Origin: an uncultured Duganella sp. | Lineage (GTDB): Bacteria > Pseudomonadota > Gammaproteobacteria > Burkholderiales > Burkholderiaceae | Direction of reading: 5' to 3' | NCBI GenBank assembly: GCA_946482635.1 | Contig: CAMLSG010000128.1 | Coordinates: forward strand, 1 to 15,690 | DNA length: 15,690 nucleotides | In this document: piece after piece, positions 14,600 through 15,690 of the stretch | Layout: each line of letters begins with the position of its first letter | How positions within the stretch are numbered: the first letter of the stretch is position 1 | Program-made: the position numbers and the translations under genes | Notes under the pieces: generated by a model | What the model was told of the DNA's origin: nothing | The model's database searches: none | What the model saw: only the letters and a program-made list of their open reading frames with translations

Positions 14600-15690
14600 T
14601 CAGGGGCCTTTCACCCGCTGGAAAGCACCGCCGGGCAGCCTTTCCACCACACCGGCCAGCTCCAAAGCAAGCAAGCTTGCCTGCATGTCACTTGGCGGAA
14701 GTTGCAACCTTGTTGCAAGCTCATCGGCGCCGATCGGATCATGGCCAAGGGCGGCCAAGAGCCAGCCTGATGCCTGCTCCATTTGCACGGCCGTGGCGCC
14801 CGGCAACGGCAGGCCGAGGTCTTCCAGCAAATGTTCCGGCGTGGCGACCAGGCGCGCGCCCTCTCTTATTAGTGCATGGCAGCCGACCGACTGCGGCGAT
14901 AGAACCGAACCGGGCAGCACGAAGACCTCGCGCCCGGCATTGATGGCCGCATGCGCGGTGATCAGCGAGCCGGAGCGGGCGGCAGCCTCGATCACCAGCG
15001 TGGCACGGGTCATGCCGGCGATGATGCGGTTGCGGATCGGGAAGTGCTGCGACTGCGCCACCGTGCCCAGGGCGAACTCGCTCACCAGGCAGCCCTCCTG
15101 TGCGATGCGGTGGGCCAGGCCGGCATTGCGGCGCGGGTAGATGCGGTCGATGCCGGTGCCGATGACTGCCAGCGTGTTGCCGGGCCCGGCCAGGCCGCCT
15201 TCATGGGCAGCGGCATCGATGCCAAGCGCCAGCCCGGACACCACCAGCATGCCGGCGTCGGACAGCACGCTGGCGAAGCGGCGCGCATTGGCCTTGCCCT
15301 GCACGCTGGCGTTGCGAGCGCCCACTACCGCCACAGCCTCGCGCCGGAGCAGGCCCAGGTCGCCTTTGGCATACAGCAGCAGCGGCGGGTCGGCGATGTG
15401 CTGCAAGGTTGGCGGATAAGCCGGGTCGCCAAACAGGACCAGGTGGTTGCCGGGTTGCGCGGCCCACTCCAGCGAAGCTTGCGCCAGGGCGCGTATGCGC
15501 TCCGGCATGGGGCCGGCAAGGCAGCGCGCTGCCGCCAGCGAGATTTCACCCTCGTCTTCGCCCGCCTGCGAACGCCCTGGCTGCGCTCGCCCTGGCCGCG
15601 CAATATCGGCATCGGAGCGCGCCAGCGCGCACAAAGGCAACGGAGACGCGTCATCCTGCGCTGGCGGCGCAAGGAGGCGGGCATCGGCGG
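14600..15690 (-). CDS. dprA: DNA-processing protein DprA, N-terminus outside the window
   Basis: DprA binds incoming single-stranded DNA during natural transformation and loads RecA. The window holds the last 362 residues. The Rossmann-like DNA-binding domain is complete, with VAVVGARNASVQG, VVSGLALGIDAAAHEG, GTGIDRIYPRRN, FPIRNRIIAGM, EAAARSGSLITA and REVFVLPGS. A C-terminal winged-helix-like domain follows (LLAALGHDPIGADELATRL). The frame stays open to the right edge, so the true start lies beyond 15690; the TTG at 15640 is not a convincing start. Before the canonical segment beginning SLAAARCLAGPMPERI there is a stretch of about 45 residues rich in Ala, Arg, Pro and Asp (including GRAQPGRSQAGEDEGE) that looks like an insertion between the N-terminal helical domain and the Rossmann domain. 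smg follows 49 bases downstream. Confidence 0.94.
   Translation of the reverse strand, partial: ADARLLAPPAQDDASPLPLCALARSDADIARPGRAQPGRSQAGEDEGEISLAAARCLAGPMPERIRALAQASLEWAAQPGNHLVLFGDPAYPPTLQHIADPPLLLYAKGDLGLLRREAVAVVGARNASVQGKANARRFASVLSDAGMLVVSGLALGIDAAAHEGGLAGPGNTLAVIGTGIDRIYPRRNAGLAHRIAQEGCLVSEFALGTVAQSQHFPIRNRIIAGMTRATLVIEAAARSGSLITAHAAINAGREVFVLPGSVLSPQSVGCHALIREGARLVATPEHLLEDLGLPLPGATAVQMEQASGWLLAALGHDPIGADELATRLQLPPSDMQASLLALELAGVVERLPGGAFQRVKGP

Noticed and set aside
15638..15640. TTG as the start of dprA.
   Set aside because: The frame remains open to the window edge, and DprA proteins have an N-terminal helical domain that is missing after this codon; the real start lies outside.
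1..15690. Defence island, prophage, integrated element or CRISPR array.
   Set aside because: No integrase, transposase, regular repeat–spacer pattern, tRNA-linked attachment site or nuclease cluster is visible; dprA and topB are here in their usual housekeeping context.

Overview
The window looks like chromosomal DNA from a GC-rich betaproteobacterium, most likely Oxalobacteraceae (Massilia/Duganella/Janthinobacterium type). The reasons are strong G/C bias at third codon positions, the gene order dprA–smg–topB that is typical of betaproteobacteria, and a long topoisomerase III with a lysine/alanine-rich tail. I see no tRNA, rRNA, insertion sequence, CRISPR array or other sign of recent transfer. 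Coding density is high, and no gene-free stretch reaches 300 bases.

Left part (1–4943): a partial unknown gene leaves the window on the minus strand. A 226-base intergenic region that is AT-richer than the genes separates it from a plus-strand pair: an ABC ATPase and a 1191-residue protein that joins two ABC-2 type membrane halves to a C-terminal M1-type zinc aminopeptidase domain. This is a known but poorly characterised architecture in which the peptidase should lie on the periplasmic side.

Middle (5024–6675): three closely packed plus-strand genes form a probable operon: a DUF3597 protein, a secreted histidine-containing protein of unknown function, and a small tryptophan-rich cytosolic protein. 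This group converges on a minus-strand operon, and the two stop codons share the bases TTAA.

Minus-strand operon (11225 down to 6672): a secreted alpha/beta-hydrolase-domain protein, a YfcC/DcuC-type transporter and an AstE/AspA-type zinc deacylase or carboxypeptidase are nearly contiguous (ATGA overlap, then a 10-base gap). A reasonable reading is extracytoplasmic hydrolysis, uptake of the product, then cytoplasmic deacylation, but the substrate cannot be told from the sequence.

Right part (15690 down to 11269): dprA (partial, its start lies outside the window), smg and topB run on the minus strand. A hairpin follows smg, and a strong intrinsic terminator follows topB and almost touches the start codon of the secreted hydrolase gene.

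Most of the window is recognisable housekeeping or accessory metabolism. The items most worth a second look are the peptidase–ABC fusion with its altered zinc-ligand spacing, the hydrolase–transporter–deacylase operon and its unusual start region, and the uncharacterised three-gene operon at 5024–6675.
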